This document shows positions 8,579 through 15,832 of a stretch of DNA of 55,513 nucleotides, piece after piece; position 1 is the first letter of the stretch; each line of letters starts with the position of its first letter. Position numbers and translations under genes: made by a program. The DNA comes from JANMAT01 sp031359995. Its GTDB lineage: Bacteria > Actinomycetota > Acidimicrobiia > Acidimicrobiales > Ilumatobacteraceae. Location of the stretch: positions 1 through 55,513 of the forward strand of contig JANMAT010000023.1 of NCBI GenBank assembly GCA_031359995.1. Direction: 5' to 3'. The notes below the pieces were generated by a model. It was not told where the DNA came from. It worked only from the letters and a program-made list of their open reading frames with translations, and did not search any database.

Positions 8579-8595
8579 ACTAACCGGCGGATCAC
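8579..8595 (-). promoter_or_regulatory. Candidate operator, CGGTTAGT-type motif
   Basis: On the minus strand this reads GTGATCCGCCGGTTAGT, matching the motif also seen at 10591, 28241 and, more loosely, 15243. It lies in the gap between the divergent acyl-CoA dehydrogenase and TetR genes. A minus-strand TATCGT (8560-8555) lies 18 bases downstream and could be the operon's -10 element. The site is a natural place for the TetR protein to control both directions; this is inference. Confidence 0.45.
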
Positions 8596-8644
8596 TTCAC
8601 GGCACACCCGGAGCGGCGACCGTCGTCCGACTACCATGCGGGCG

Positions 8645-9325
8645 ATGGCGGCCAAGCGCGAGCGCAAGCTGGGACGACCCCCGGCGTCGAGCTCGGTCGA
8701 GACGCGCCAACGCATCCTCGACGTGGCCCGCAGCGCCTTCGCGGAGCTCGGCTACGGGGTCACGACCAACAAGTACGTGGCCACCAAGGCCGGCATCACC
8801 ACCGGCGCGCTCTACCACTACTTCGATTCGAAGCTCGACATCTTCCTGGCCGTGCACGAACACGTGCAGGACACGGTGTACCGCCGCTTCGACGGGGCCC
8901 TCGCCAGCAGCGACACCTTCGTCGGCCAGTTCGAGGCGGTGCTCCAGGCCGCCTACCAGCTCAACGTCGAGGACCCGTCGCTGGCCCGGTTCCTCGGGTC
9001 GGCCCGCATCGACCTGGCCCGCCACGACGAGCTCCGCGAGGCCATGTCGAGCCGGCCGGGCGAGGGCACCGCCATGATGCGGCGCCTGCTCGACCAGGGC
9101 GCGGCCACGGGTGAGATCCGGCCCGAGGCGCGCCGCCAGGTCGGCGCGCTGCTGCGCACCATCTTCGTGGGCCTCGTCGACGCGGTGTCCGACGACACCG
9201 AAGACCACAGTGCCGCCATCCAGGCCATCCGGGCCCTGCTCCACGGCACGCTGCTGCAGGCGCCGACGGTCTCGGCGTCGACGTCGCCGGCAGCCCGTCA
9301 GCGGTCCCGGCGCACGACCTCGTAG
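8645..9325 (+). CDS. TetR-family transcriptional regulator
   Basis: A 226-residue TetR regulator with an N-terminal HTH (QRILDVARSAFAELGYGVTT, then ITTGALYHYFDSK) and a variable ligand-binding C-terminal domain (VQDTVYRRFDG onward). The ATG at 8645 is preferred because a TACCAT hexamer ends 7 bases before it, the spacing expected for a leaderless transcript; an in-frame ATG at 8636 lies inside that hexamer. It diverges from the acyl-CoA dehydrogenase that heads the aco-type operon and probably represses it. Its last 28 bases overlap the convergent SnoaL-like gene. Confidence 0.87.
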   Translation: MAAKRERKLGRPPASSSVETRQRILDVARSAFAELGYGVTTNKYVATKAGITTGALYHYFDSKLDIFLAVHEHVQDTVYRRFDGALASSDTFVGQFEAVLQAAYQLNVEDPSLARFLGSARIDLARHDELREAMSSRPGEGTAMMRRLLDQGAATGEIRPEARRQVGALLRTIFVGLVDAVSDDTEDHSAAIQAIRALLHGTLLQAPTVSASTSPAARQRSRRTTS

Positions 9326-9741
9326 TTGCCCTCGGTCCACATGACGGTGAGGTCGCGGTGGCGGATCCGCCAGCCGGCCGGGGTCCGCACGACCTGGTCC
9401 TCGTAGCGGCCGGCGACGATGTAGTTGGGGCTGCCCCCGGCCTCGCGTCGCACGTGCTGGGCCTGCAGGTAGCAGCGGCTGGTGCCGTGGTCGCCGTCCA
9501 GCACGACCTCGTGGTTGCCGATCAGGTGCTGGCTGTCGTCGAGCGGGCTCAGCGCGCTGCTGATGCGGGCGATGATGGCGTCGATGCCGGCGCAGTCGAC
9601 GCCGCCGAGCCGGGCGGTGGCGTCGGGCAGGAAGACGTCGCGCAGCCGCTCGAACTCCTTGCGGTCGAGGGCCCACGTGTAGGCGATGGTGAGGGCCTTC
9701 ACCGCTTCGCGATCGAGGTGGGCTTGCAGTTCGGGGTCCAT
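9298..9741 (-). CDS. SnoaL/NTF2-like nuclear-transport-factor-2 family protein
   Basis: A 147-residue SnoaL-4 type protein: N-terminal helices (EAVKALTIAYTWALDRKEFERL), RDVFLPDATARLGG, then strands with QHLIGNHEVVLDGD and a final YIVAGRYEDQVVRTPAGWRIRHRDL. This fold is found in hydratases, dehydrases and ring-hydroxylating beta subunits; function here is unknown. Start at 9741 has GGAGAGCCCC upstream. It lies 11 bp after the SDR at 9753 and is probably co-transcribed. The 3' end overlaps the TetR gene tail-to-tail. Confidence 0.8.
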   Translation of the reverse strand: MDPELQAHLDREAVKALTIAYTWALDRKEFERLRDVFLPDATARLGGVDCAGIDAIIARISSALSPLDDSQHLIGNHEVVLDGDHGTSRCYLQAQHVRREAGGSPNYIVAGRYEDQVVRTPAGWRIRHRDLTVMWTEGNYEVVRRDR

Positions 9742-9752
9742 GGGGCTCTCCT

Positions 9753-10547
9753 TCACACCAGGGTCCAGCCCCCGTCGACGACGAGGGTCTGGCCGATCAT
9801 GTACGACGACGCCGCCGCGCACAGGAACAGCACGGCGTTGGCGATGTCGTCCACCGCACCCTGGCGGCCGAGGGGGATGTTGGCCGAACGCTGACGCATG
9901 AGCGCGCCCATGAGGCCGGTGGGCGAACCGGGGGTCCACACCGGGGGCAGCTCGCCCGAGCGCTTCTTCTCCAGTGTGGGCACCGGCACGGCGCCGGGGG
10001 CCACGCCGTTGACGCGGATGCCGTGGGGCGCCAGGTCGACGGCGAGGCTGCGGGTGAAGTGGATGACACCGGCCTTGGCCGTGTCGTAGCCGGTGCCCAG
10101 GCAGGGGAGCAGACCGTCGACCGAGGCGATGTTCACGATGGCGCCCGGCCGCGCCCCGCCGACCATGGCGGTGGCCGCCGCCTTGGCGCAGTTGAAGACG
10201 CCGACGAGGTTGATGTCGATGGAGCGGTGCCAGGACTCGTGGGTCTGGTCGAGGATGCTGCCCGACTCGTGGTAGCTGCCGGCGTTGTTCACCAGGATGT
10301 CGAGGCCGTCGATGGCGGCGATCACCGCGTCGGTGCGGGCGGCGTCGGTGACGTCGAGGCGCACGGCCCGACCGCCGATCTCCGCGGCGACCCGCTCGGC
10401 CCCGGCGGTGTCGACGTCGCCGATCACCACATCGGCGCCGGCCGCGGCGAGCAGGCGGGCGATGCCTTCGCCGATGCCGGTGGCCCCTCCGGTGACCAGG
10501 GCGACGCGCCCGTCCAGCGACAGCAGCTGGCCGACGTCTGCCTGCAT
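9753..10547 (-). CDS. SDR-family oxidoreductase
   Basis: A 264-residue short-chain dehydrogenase with TGGATGIGEG cofactor motif, acidic GDVDTAG after the second strand (NAD preference likely), NNAGS, IASVDG and the catalytic YDTAK. It ends with the usual QTLVVDGGW. The insert at EKKRSGELPPVWTPG before the last strand suggests a specific substrate lid. GGGGGCTCC precedes the ATG. Transcribed together with the SnoaL-like gene downstream and divergent from the SDR operon at 10655. Confidence 0.88.
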   Translation of the reverse strand: MQADVGQLLSLDGRVALVTGGATGIGEGIARLLAAAGADVVIGDVDTAGAERVAAEIGGRAVRLDVTDAARTDAVIAAIDGLDILVNNAGSYHESGSILDQTHESWHRSIDINLVGVFNCAKAAATAMVGGARPGAIVNIASVDGLLPCLGTGYDTAKAGVIHFTRSLAVDLAPHGIRVNGVAPGAVPVPTLEKKRSGELPPVWTPGSPTGLMGALMRQRSANIPLGRQGAVDDIANAVLFLCAAASSYMIGQTLVVDGGWTLV

Positions 10548-10590
10548 GGTGGAGCCCCCTCGGTCCGTCCCGCCGATCGGCGTGACGTCA

Positions 10591-10607
10591 TCAATCGAAC
10601 GGTTAGT
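10591..10607 (+). promoter_or_regulatory. Candidate operator, CGGTTAGT-type motif
   Basis: Reads TCAATCGAACGGTTAGT, sharing the last eight bases and the general TnnAnC left half with sites at 8579 and 28241. It lies between the divergent SDR genes at 10547 and 10655. The overlapping TAGTAT (10604-10609) could be the -10 of the rightward operon, so a bound protein would block it. Inference from position and sequence only. Confidence 0.42.
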
Positions 10608-10654
10608 ATGCCGCCCGTTCTGGCTCAGGAACAGTTGGATCAGGGGGGTAGACG

Positions 10655-11434
10655 ATGGGAGAGCTCGACGGGCGCGTCGCCTGCATCACCGGCGGGACGC
10701 GCGGCATCGGCCGCGGCATCGCCGAGGCGTTCGTGCGGGAAGGGGCCAAGGTCGTGATCAACGGCCGCAGCGCCGAGAAGGGCGCGCAGGCGATCGCCGA
10801 GATGAACGCGGGCGACGACGTCCACTTCATCGCCGGCGACATCAAGCGGCGCGAGGTGTGCGACGCCGTGGTCGACGGCACCGTCGAGCGGTACGGCCGC
10901 ATCGACATCCTCGTGCCCAACGCCGGCGGCGGCGAGGGGTACGCGCCCCTGCAGGACTACACCGACGAGGCCATGCAGGACGCGCTGGTGTGGAACTACT
11001 GGCACACGTTCTGGACCATGCGCCGCGCCCTGAAGTACATGATCCCGCAGCAGTGGGGCCGGATCATGCCCGTGTCGTCGCTCGAAGGCAAGGTCGGCAA
11101 GCCGATCATCTCGGGCTACGTCGTCGCCAAGCACGCCATCAACGGGCTCTGCAAGTCGGTGGCCCGCGAGGTCGGCACCCAGGGCATCACCGTGAACGCG
11201 CTCTGCCCCGGCGCCATCGAGACCGACACCATGATGGAGCTCGGGCCAGGGGCGGCCGAGGCCATGGGCATGACCTACGAGCAGCTGCTGCACAGCTTCG
11301 CCGAGGAGTCGTCGATCAAGCGGCTCAACACGGTCGACGACGTGGCCATCGTGGCCGTGCTGCTGGCGTCGAACGCCGGCGCCGGCATCACCGGCTCGCT
11401 CATCTCCATCGACGGCGGCACGTCGCCGTACTGA
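10655..11434 (+). CDS. SDR-family oxidoreductase (paralogue A)
   Basis: A 259-residue short-chain dehydrogenase: TGGTRGIGRG, PNAGGG, VSSLEG and the catalytic YVVAK; it ends SLISIDGGTSPY. GGGGGG lies 6-12 bases before the ATG. It is first of a four-gene plus-strand operon (SDR, SDR, VOC, SDR). Its closest relative in the window is the next gene: the first 38 residues differ at only a handful of positions, so the pair arose by tandem duplication. Long specific insertion with YNYWHTF-like WNYWHTFWTMRRALKYM suggests a shared substrate class. Confidence 0.88.
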   Translation: MGELDGRVACITGGTRGIGRGIAEAFVREGAKVVINGRSAEKGAQAIAEMNAGDDVHFIAGDIKRREVCDAVVDGTVERYGRIDILVPNAGGGEGYAPLQDYTDEAMQDALVWNYWHTFWTMRRALKYMIPQQWGRIMPVSSLEGKVGKPIISGYVVAKHAINGLCKSVAREVGTQGITVNALCPGAIETDTMMELGPGAAEAMGMTYEQLLHSFAEESSIKRLNTVDDVAIVAVLLASNAGAGITGSLISIDGGTSPY

Positions 11435-11469
11435 TCGAACGCACCAACGCAACGAGAGGAAGACGACAA

Positions 11470-12252
11470 ATGGGCAAGCTCGAAGGGCGTGTGGCCTGCA
11501 TCACCGGCGGCACGCAGTCGATCGGCCGGGCCATGGCCGAGGCGTTCGTGCGCGAGGGGGCGAAGGTCGTCGTCAACGGCCGCGACGCCGGGAAGGGCGC
11601 ATCGGCCGTCGCCGCGCTCGGTGGGGCCGACCACGCCGCGTTCTACGGCGGCGATGCGTCGAAGCAGGCCACCGTCGAGGGGCTGATCGACTTCACGATC
11701 GAGCACTTCGGTCAGCTCGACATCTGCTGCCTGAACTCGGGCGGCGTGAAGAACACCGCCCCGGTGTTCCAGATGACCGACGAGGAGTGGAACCTCGAGA
11801 TCGACTGGAACCTCAACCACGTGTTCTGGGGCATGCGCAAGGCGTTGCAGCACATGATGCCCCGGAAGTACGGCCGCATCATCGTGACGTCGTCGGTCGA
11901 GGGCAAGGGCGCCAAGCCCGGACTGCCCGGCTACAACACCACCAAGCACGCGGTGAACGGTCTGGTGAAGTGCGCGGCCAAGGAGGTCGGCACGCTCGGC
12001 ATCACCGTGAACTCGATCCTGCCCGGTCTCGTCGACACCGAGATCCTGCGGGAGACGGGCCCGGCGTCGGCCGTGGCGATGGGCCTGCCGAGCTACGACG
12101 CGATGATCGAGATGTTCACGGCCGACTCCGCCATCAAGCGCATGAACACCGTCGACGAGGTCGCGGCCGTCGCCGTGCTGCTCGCATCGGAGGCGGCGCG
12201 GAACTTCACCGGTTGCATGTTCCCGGTCGACGGCGGCACGCTGCCCTACTGA
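11470..12252 (+). CDS. SDR-family oxidoreductase (paralogue B)
   Basis: A 260-residue short-chain dehydrogenase, tandem paralogue of the preceding gene: TGGTQSIGRA, NSGGV in place of NNAG, TSSVEG and the catalytic YNTTK. The shared architecture extends to the C-terminal block with IKRMNTVDEVAAVAVLLAS and DGGTLPY. GAGAGGAAG upstream of the ATG is a good RBS. Its TGA overlaps the ATG of the next gene by one base. NADP preference is likely from NGRDAGK after the second strand. Confidence 0.88.
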   Translation: MGKLEGRVACITGGTQSIGRAMAEAFVREGAKVVVNGRDAGKGASAVAALGGADHAAFYGGDASKQATVEGLIDFTIEHFGQLDICCLNSGGVKNTAPVFQMTDEEWNLEIDWNLNHVFWGMRKALQHMMPRKYGRIIVTSSVEGKGAKPGLPGYNTTKHAVNGLVKCAAKEVGTLGITVNSILPGLVDTEILRETGPASAVAMGLPSYDAMIEMFTADSAIKRMNTVDEVAAVAVLLASEAARNFTGCMFPVDGGTLPY

Positions 12253-12764
12253 TGCCCCTCGGAGCCCCGGTCCAGATCGCCTACGCGGTGCACGACGTGC
12301 ACGCCGCGGCGGCGCGGTGGGCCACCCGGGGTGCCGGGCCGTTCTTCGTGCTGGAGCACATCCCGGTGGTGAACGTGCGCCACCGGGGTGCGCCGGCCAC
12401 CTTCGACCACTCCTCGGCCTACGGCCAGTGGGGTCCGGTCATGGTCGAGCTCGTGCAGGACCACACGCTGGGGCCGTCGCCGGTGCGCGACGTGGTCGGC
12501 GACGGCGAGGGGCTGCACCACCTCGCGTTCTTCGTCGACGACCTGGCCGCCGCCCAGGCCGAGCTGACCGCCTGGGGCTGGCCCGAGGCGCTCTACGCCG
12601 AGACGAAGGCCGCCAGCGCGTTCGTGTTCCACGATGCCACCGCCACACTCGGCCACATGGTCGAGCTGTACGAGGGCACCGAACGCCTGCGCGGCTTCTA
12701 CGAGCGGGTGGCGGCCGCCGCCCGTGGGTGGGACGGCACCGACCCGGTGCGGGTCATCGGATGA
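12252..12764 (+). CDS. VOC-fold protein (glyoxalase-4 / methylmalonyl-CoA-epimerase-like)
   Basis: A 170-residue VOC protein with two beta-alpha-beta-beta-beta units: IAYAVHDVHAAAARWATR then, at the second, GLHHLAFFVDDLAAAQAEL. HH and ME-type residues (GHMVELYEG) could bind a metal. The pattern resembles the glyoxalase_4 group, which includes epimerases acting on CoA esters. It overlaps both neighbours (TGATG with SDR B, ATGA with the next SDR), so it is translationally embedded in the operon. Confidence 0.82.
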   Translation: MPLGAPVQIAYAVHDVHAAAARWATRGAGPFFVLEHIPVVNVRHRGAPATFDHSSAYGQWGPVMVELVQDHTLGPSPVRDVVGDGEGLHHLAFFVDDLAAAQAELTAWGWPEALYAETKAASAFVFHDATATLGHMVELYEGTERLRGFYERVAAAARGWDGTDPVRVIG

Positions 12765-13558
12765 GCGTGCTCGACCGGTTCCGCTGCGATGGCTACGCCG
12801 CCGTCGTGACGGGTTCGGGGCAGGGGATCGGTCGGGGCATCGCCGTCGGCCTGGCCGAGGCCGGCGCCGACGTGGTGGTGAGCGCCCGCCGGGTCGACGA
12901 TCTGGCCGAGACCGTCCGCCTGATCGAGGCGGCGGGTCGGCGGGGCGTGGCGGTGGCGGGCGACATCCGCGAGCCCGGCATCAACGACCGGTTGGCCACC
13001 GCCGCGCTGGCCGCCTTCGGCCGGCTCGACGCGTGGGTGAACAACGTGGGGGGCTCGGTCGACAAGGCGGTGCGGCCCCTGGTCGACACACCCGACGAGG
13101 TCTGGCGGGGTCAGCTCGAGCTGAACCTCACCGCCGCGTTCCTGGGCGCCAAGGCGGCGGCGCCCCGGTTGGCCGACGGCGGGGTGATCGTGAACATCGC
13201 CTCCGGGGCCGGCATGCGGGGCTCGCCGCTCACCGGGCCCTATGCCGCGGCCAAGGCCGGCCTGCTCAACCTGACCCAGACCCTGGCCCTCGAACTGGCC
13301 CCCCGGGTGCGGGTGAACGCGGTGTCGCCCGGGCAGGTGCCGACCGAGGCGTTCCGTGAGGTTTTGGGCCAAGCGGGTGAGGAGCGGCTGGCCGAACTGG
13401 CCGCGGCCACGCCGCTGGGCCGGCTCGGCACGCCCGAGGACATCGCCGCCGCCGTCGTGTTCCTGGTGAGCCCGGCGGGGGCCTGGATCACGGGCGAGAA
13501 CCTGCTCGTGGCCGGCGGTCGCCGGGAACGGGGTGGGAGCCGCCGGCAGTACGGCTGA
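12761..13558 (+). CDS. SDR-family oxidoreductase
   Basis: A 265-residue short-chain dehydrogenase, not closely similar to the two SDRs upstream. Motifs: TGSGQGIGRG, NNVGG, IASGAG and the catalytic YAAAK; ends in ENLLVAGGRRERGG, where the normal VDGG is altered to VAGG. ATGA overlap with the VOC gene. It closes the SDR-SDR-VOC-SDR operon; the combination of three SDRs and one epimerase-like protein fits stereospecific oxidation of hydroxyl groups in a ring or acyl chain, as inference. Confidence 0.86.
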   Translation: MSVLDRFRCDGYAAVVTGSGQGIGRGIAVGLAEAGADVVVSARRVDDLAETVRLIEAAGRRGVAVAGDIREPGINDRLATAALAAFGRLDAWVNNVGGSVDKAVRPLVDTPDEVWRGQLELNLTAAFLGAKAAAPRLADGGVIVNIASGAGMRGSPLTGPYAAAKAGLLNLTQTLALELAPRVRVNAVSPGQVPTEAFREVLGQAGEERLAELAAATPLGRLGTPEDIAAAVVFLVSPAGAWITGENLLVAGGRRERGGSRRQYG

Positions 13559-13672
13559 CCTGGACGAATGGGCCTTCGTGGTGCGGACGGGCGCGTTGGC
13601 CGGATCGGCTGGTAGCCTCCGACGTGGCCTGTCACAAAGGTGGGTCGCACACCGCAAGAGAAGAGATCTGTT

Positions 13673-13873
13673 TTGGCAACCGGCACTGTGAAGTTCTTCA
13701 ACGCTGAGAAGGGCTACGGCTTCATCTCCCGAGAAGATGGCGACGACGTGTTCGTCCACTTCTCCAGCATCCAGGCCACTGGATACCGCTCCCTGACCGA
13801 AGGTCAGAAGGTCGAGTTCGACGCGGTTCCTGGTCGGAAGGGCGAAGAGGCGAAGAACGTCCGCGTGCCGTGA
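13673..13873 (+). CDS. Cold-shock domain protein (CspA family)
   Basis: A 66-residue single cold-shock domain with both RNP motifs: KGYGFIS and DVFVHFS, preceded by GTVKFFN. It binds single-stranded RNA/DNA and is usually abundant. Start is TTG at 13673, giving the usual short N-terminus (fM)ATGTVKFF; AAGAGAAGAG lies about 8 bases upstream. No ATG fits. The 114-base leader is free of genes, as often in csp mRNAs. A very strong terminator follows directly. Confidence 0.95.
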   Translation: MATGTVKFFNAEKGYGFISREDGDDVFVHFSSIQATGYRSLTEGQKVEFDAVPGRKGEEAKNVRVP

Positions 13874-13892
13874 TCTCGAATCGCTCGTAAGC

Positions 13893-13934
13893 CACGGGCC
13901 GCCGGTTCAGCGCCGGCGGCCCGTGTGCGTTTTT
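13893..13934 (+). terminator. Rho-independent terminator of the cold-shock gene
   Basis: Perfect 13-bp arms (13893-13905 and 13913-13925, CACGGGCCGCCGG and its complement) with a 7-base loop, followed by a run of five T at 13930-13934. This is the clearest intrinsic terminator in the window and starts 20 bases after the csp stop. Confidence 0.9.
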
Positions 13935-13956
13935 CCGGTTCGATGAGAGGAGCGCC

Positions 13957-14211
13957 ATGTCGCGCGAACGAAGTACGAAGCGCGGGGTCGAGATGGCCAA
14001 GCGAGACAAAGCCGCCAGGAAGCAGGAGCGCAAGACGCTCCGCCAAGACGGCACCGAGGAGACCGAGGGCGCCGCCGGTCCGGCGCCGACCGAAACCGAG
14101 CTGTTCGAGTCGTTGCGCCTGCTGCACGAGCGCTTCGAGGCCGGCAACATGCCGTTCGAGGAGTTCGAGGAGCAGAAGCAGGAGCTGTTGGCCCGCCTCG
14201 CCGGCGGGTGA
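13957..14211 (+). CDS. Small SHOCT-like protein
   Basis: An 84-residue acidic/basic protein. The N-terminal half is Lys/Arg rich (AKRDKAARKQERK). The C-terminal third, LLHERFEAGNMPFEEFEEQK, has the SHOCT pattern (short helical domain with G-x-(I/M)-x-x-EEFE). SHOCT domains serve as oligomerisation tails and are often of unknown role. GAGAGGAGC precedes the ATG. The adenylate-kinase-like gene follows by 7 bases, so the two are likely co-transcribed. Confidence 0.65.
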   Translation: MSRERSTKRGVEMAKRDKAARKQERKTLRQDGTEETEGAAGPAPTETELFESLRLLHERFEAGNMPFEEFEEQKQELLARLAGG

Positions 14212-14218
14212 TGGGCGC

Positions 14219-14869
14219 GTGCGCAAGTACGTGATCATCGGTGTGCAGGGTTCCGGGAAGGGCACGCAGGCCAAGCTGCTGGCCGACGACCTGGAGCTCG
14301 AGCACATCAGCGTGGGCGACATCTTCCGGTGGAACGTCCAGCACCACACCAAGCTCGGCGCCCAGGTGAAGCGCATCGTGGCCAGCGGCCACCTCGTGGA
14401 TGACGATCTGGTCGAGGCGGTCGTGCGCGACCGCCTCGCCATCCACGACTGGAACTACGGCTTCATCGTCGACGGGTTCCCCCGCAGCGCCCGCCAGGCC
14501 GAGTTCTTCCTGGAGAGCTACGACATCGACGGGGTGATCAACCTGCACCTCGACGATGCCGAGGTGCAGCGGCGCGTCCTGGCCCGGCGGCTCTGCTCGC
14601 AGTGCGGCCTCGACTACAACCTGATCGCCCACCGCCCCAAGGTCGACAACGCCTGTGACGTGTGCCGCGGCGCCCTGGTGACCCGCACCGACGACAACCC
14701 CGAGGCGCTGGCCGTGCGTCTGGCGGAGTACCACGCCCAGACCAAGCCGCTGCTGGCGCTGTTCGAGCGCAAGGAGTTCGTGGTCACGGTGGACGCCGCC
14801 CGCCCGGTGGCCGACGTGCAGGCCGAGATCTGCCGCCACTTCGGGCTGCGTCCACTGCGCTCCGCCTGA
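14219..14869 (+). CDS. adk: Adenylate kinase family nucleoside monophosphate kinase
   Basis: A 216-residue kinase. P-loop GVQGSGKGTQ at the N-terminus, NMP-binding region with HISVGDIFRW, then DGFPRSARQAEFF, and a LID with four cysteines (CSQC and CDVC) likely binding zinc, which places it in the long zinc-type adenylate kinases. It would catalyse AMP + ATP to 2 ADP. It is away from the ribosomal-protein cluster, where actinobacterial adk normally resides, so it may be a second copy. Start: GTG at 14219, immediately before RKYVIIG, 7 bases after the SHOCT-like stop. Confidence 0.85.
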   Translation: MRKYVIIGVQGSGKGTQAKLLADDLELEHISVGDIFRWNVQHHTKLGAQVKRIVASGHLVDDDLVEAVVRDRLAIHDWNYGFIVDGFPRSARQAEFFLESYDIDGVINLHLDDAEVQRRVLARRLCSQCGLDYNLIAHRPKVDNACDVCRGALVTRTDDNPEALAVRLAEYHAQTKPLLALFERKEFVVTVDAARPVADVQAEICRHFGLRPLRSA

Positions 14870-14892
14870 CCTGCCTCGCGTACGCTCCGGCC

Positions 14893-15246
14893 ATGCCGGG
14901 AGATGCCTACGACGTGCTGGCGCGGTTCTGGGAGATCCAGGACGGCGGGGACTACTCGAAGTTGGCGGCGTTGTTCGCCGACGACGCCGTGCTCGTGGAC
15001 CCGGTCTTCGGCACCTTCACCGGCGGTGAGGCCATCGCCGGCTTCATGGCCCGGATGAACGACGAGATGCGCAAGGCCGGGGCGGCGTTCCGGCTCGAGG
15101 AGCTCGCCGGTGACGACCATACGGCCTGGGCCCAGTGGTCGGCGACCACGGCGCGGGGTCCGCGCACCGGCGTCGGTGTCTACCGCGTCAGCGACGGGCA
15201 GATCACCTACTACCGCGACTACATGGACGCGCCCGCGACGAAGTAA
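14893..15246 (+). CDS. SnoaL-like / NTF2-like small protein
   Basis: A 117-residue NTF2-fold protein: YDVLARFWEIQDGGDYSKLAALF helices, ADDAVLVDPVFGTFTG strand, and the closing VYRVSDGQITYYRDYMD. Members include polyketide cyclases and ketosteroid-isomerase-like enzymes; activity unknown. TACGCT at 14881-14886 lies 6 bases before the ATG, suggesting a leaderless promoter. The stop codon is embedded in an inverted repeat that precedes the next gene. Confidence 0.8.
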   Translation: MPGDAYDVLARFWEIQDGGDYSKLAALFADDAVLVDPVFGTFTGGEAIAGFMARMNDEMRKAGAAFRLEELAGDDHTAWAQWSATTARGPRTGVGVYRVSDGQITYYRDYMDAPATK

Positions 15247-15260
15247 CTCGCCGGTTACTT
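15241..15260. promoter_or_regulatory. Inverted repeat operator upstream of the PPOX gene
   Basis: Perfect 7-bp arms AAGTAAC and GTTACTT separated by 6 bases. The segment 15243-15259 also resembles the CGGTTAGT motif found at 8579, 10591 and 28241. TAGCTT at 15264-15269 is a plausible -10 just downstream, followed by a GAGGGGG RBS. Likely repressor site for the PPOX gene at 15299. Confidence 0.48.
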
Positions 15261-15298
15261 CGTGTAGCTTCGCCCCCGTCGACGCGAGGGGGACCGTC

Positions 15299-15823
15299 AT
15301 GGCCGATGAGCATCCGGAGAACTACGAGGACGTCACCAAGTACGACCTCGACCAGTCCGACGAGGAAGCACTGCTGCTCGCCCACAACGAGTGCACGTTC
15401 ATGTGGTCGAACAAGGAAGGGTGGCCCGTCGGGGTCATCATGTCCTACATCTGGCGCAACGGCCGGTTCTGGCTGACCGGCTCGGCCCAGCGGGCCCGCT
15501 TCAGCGCCATCAAGCGCGACCCGAGGGTGTGCATCGTGGTCACCTCCACCGGTTCGCCCCTGCCCCGCAACAAGGCCATCACCTGGAAGGGCATCGCCCA
15601 CATCCACGACGACCAGGCGACCAAGGACTGGTTCTACCCCGAGCTGGCCGAGGCGCTGAACCGCGGCAACCCCGAGCGGGCCCAGTGGTTCCAGAAGTTC
15701 CTCGACTCGCCCCGTCGGCTCGTCGTCGAGGTCGAGCCCACCCAGCGCATCGGCTACGACGGCGCCAAGATGGGCAAGGACACCGCCGCCTGGATCGCCC
15801 AGCAGCAGGCCGGCACCGACTAG
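15299..15823 (+). CDS. Pyridoxamine 5'-phosphate oxidase-like (split-barrel) flavin/F420-binding protein
   Basis: A 174-residue PPOX-class protein. Split-barrel features: FMWSNKEGWPVGVIMSYIW, FWLTGSAQRARFSAIKRDPRVCIVV, and the later LVVEVEPTQRIGYDG. In actinobacteria such proteins bind FMN or F420 and reduce or oxidise diverse substrates; cofactor choice is not readable. GAGGGGG precedes the ATG. It is convergent with the ThuA gene (9-bp gap). Confidence 0.85.
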   Translation: MADEHPENYEDVTKYDLDQSDEEALLLAHNECTFMWSNKEGWPVGVIMSYIWRNGRFWLTGSAQRARFSAIKRDPRVCIVVTSTGSPLPRNKAITWKGIAHIHDDQATKDWFYPELAEALNRGNPERAQWFQKFLDSPRRLVVEVEPTQRIGYDGAKMGKDTAAWIAQQQAGTD

Positions 15824-15832
15824 CCCGGAACC

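Noticed and set aside
10285..12252. A 655-codon open frame containing the SDR paralogue B
   Set aside because: Residues before the ATG at 11470 are out-of-frame shadow of the first SDR; only the 3' part is a gene.
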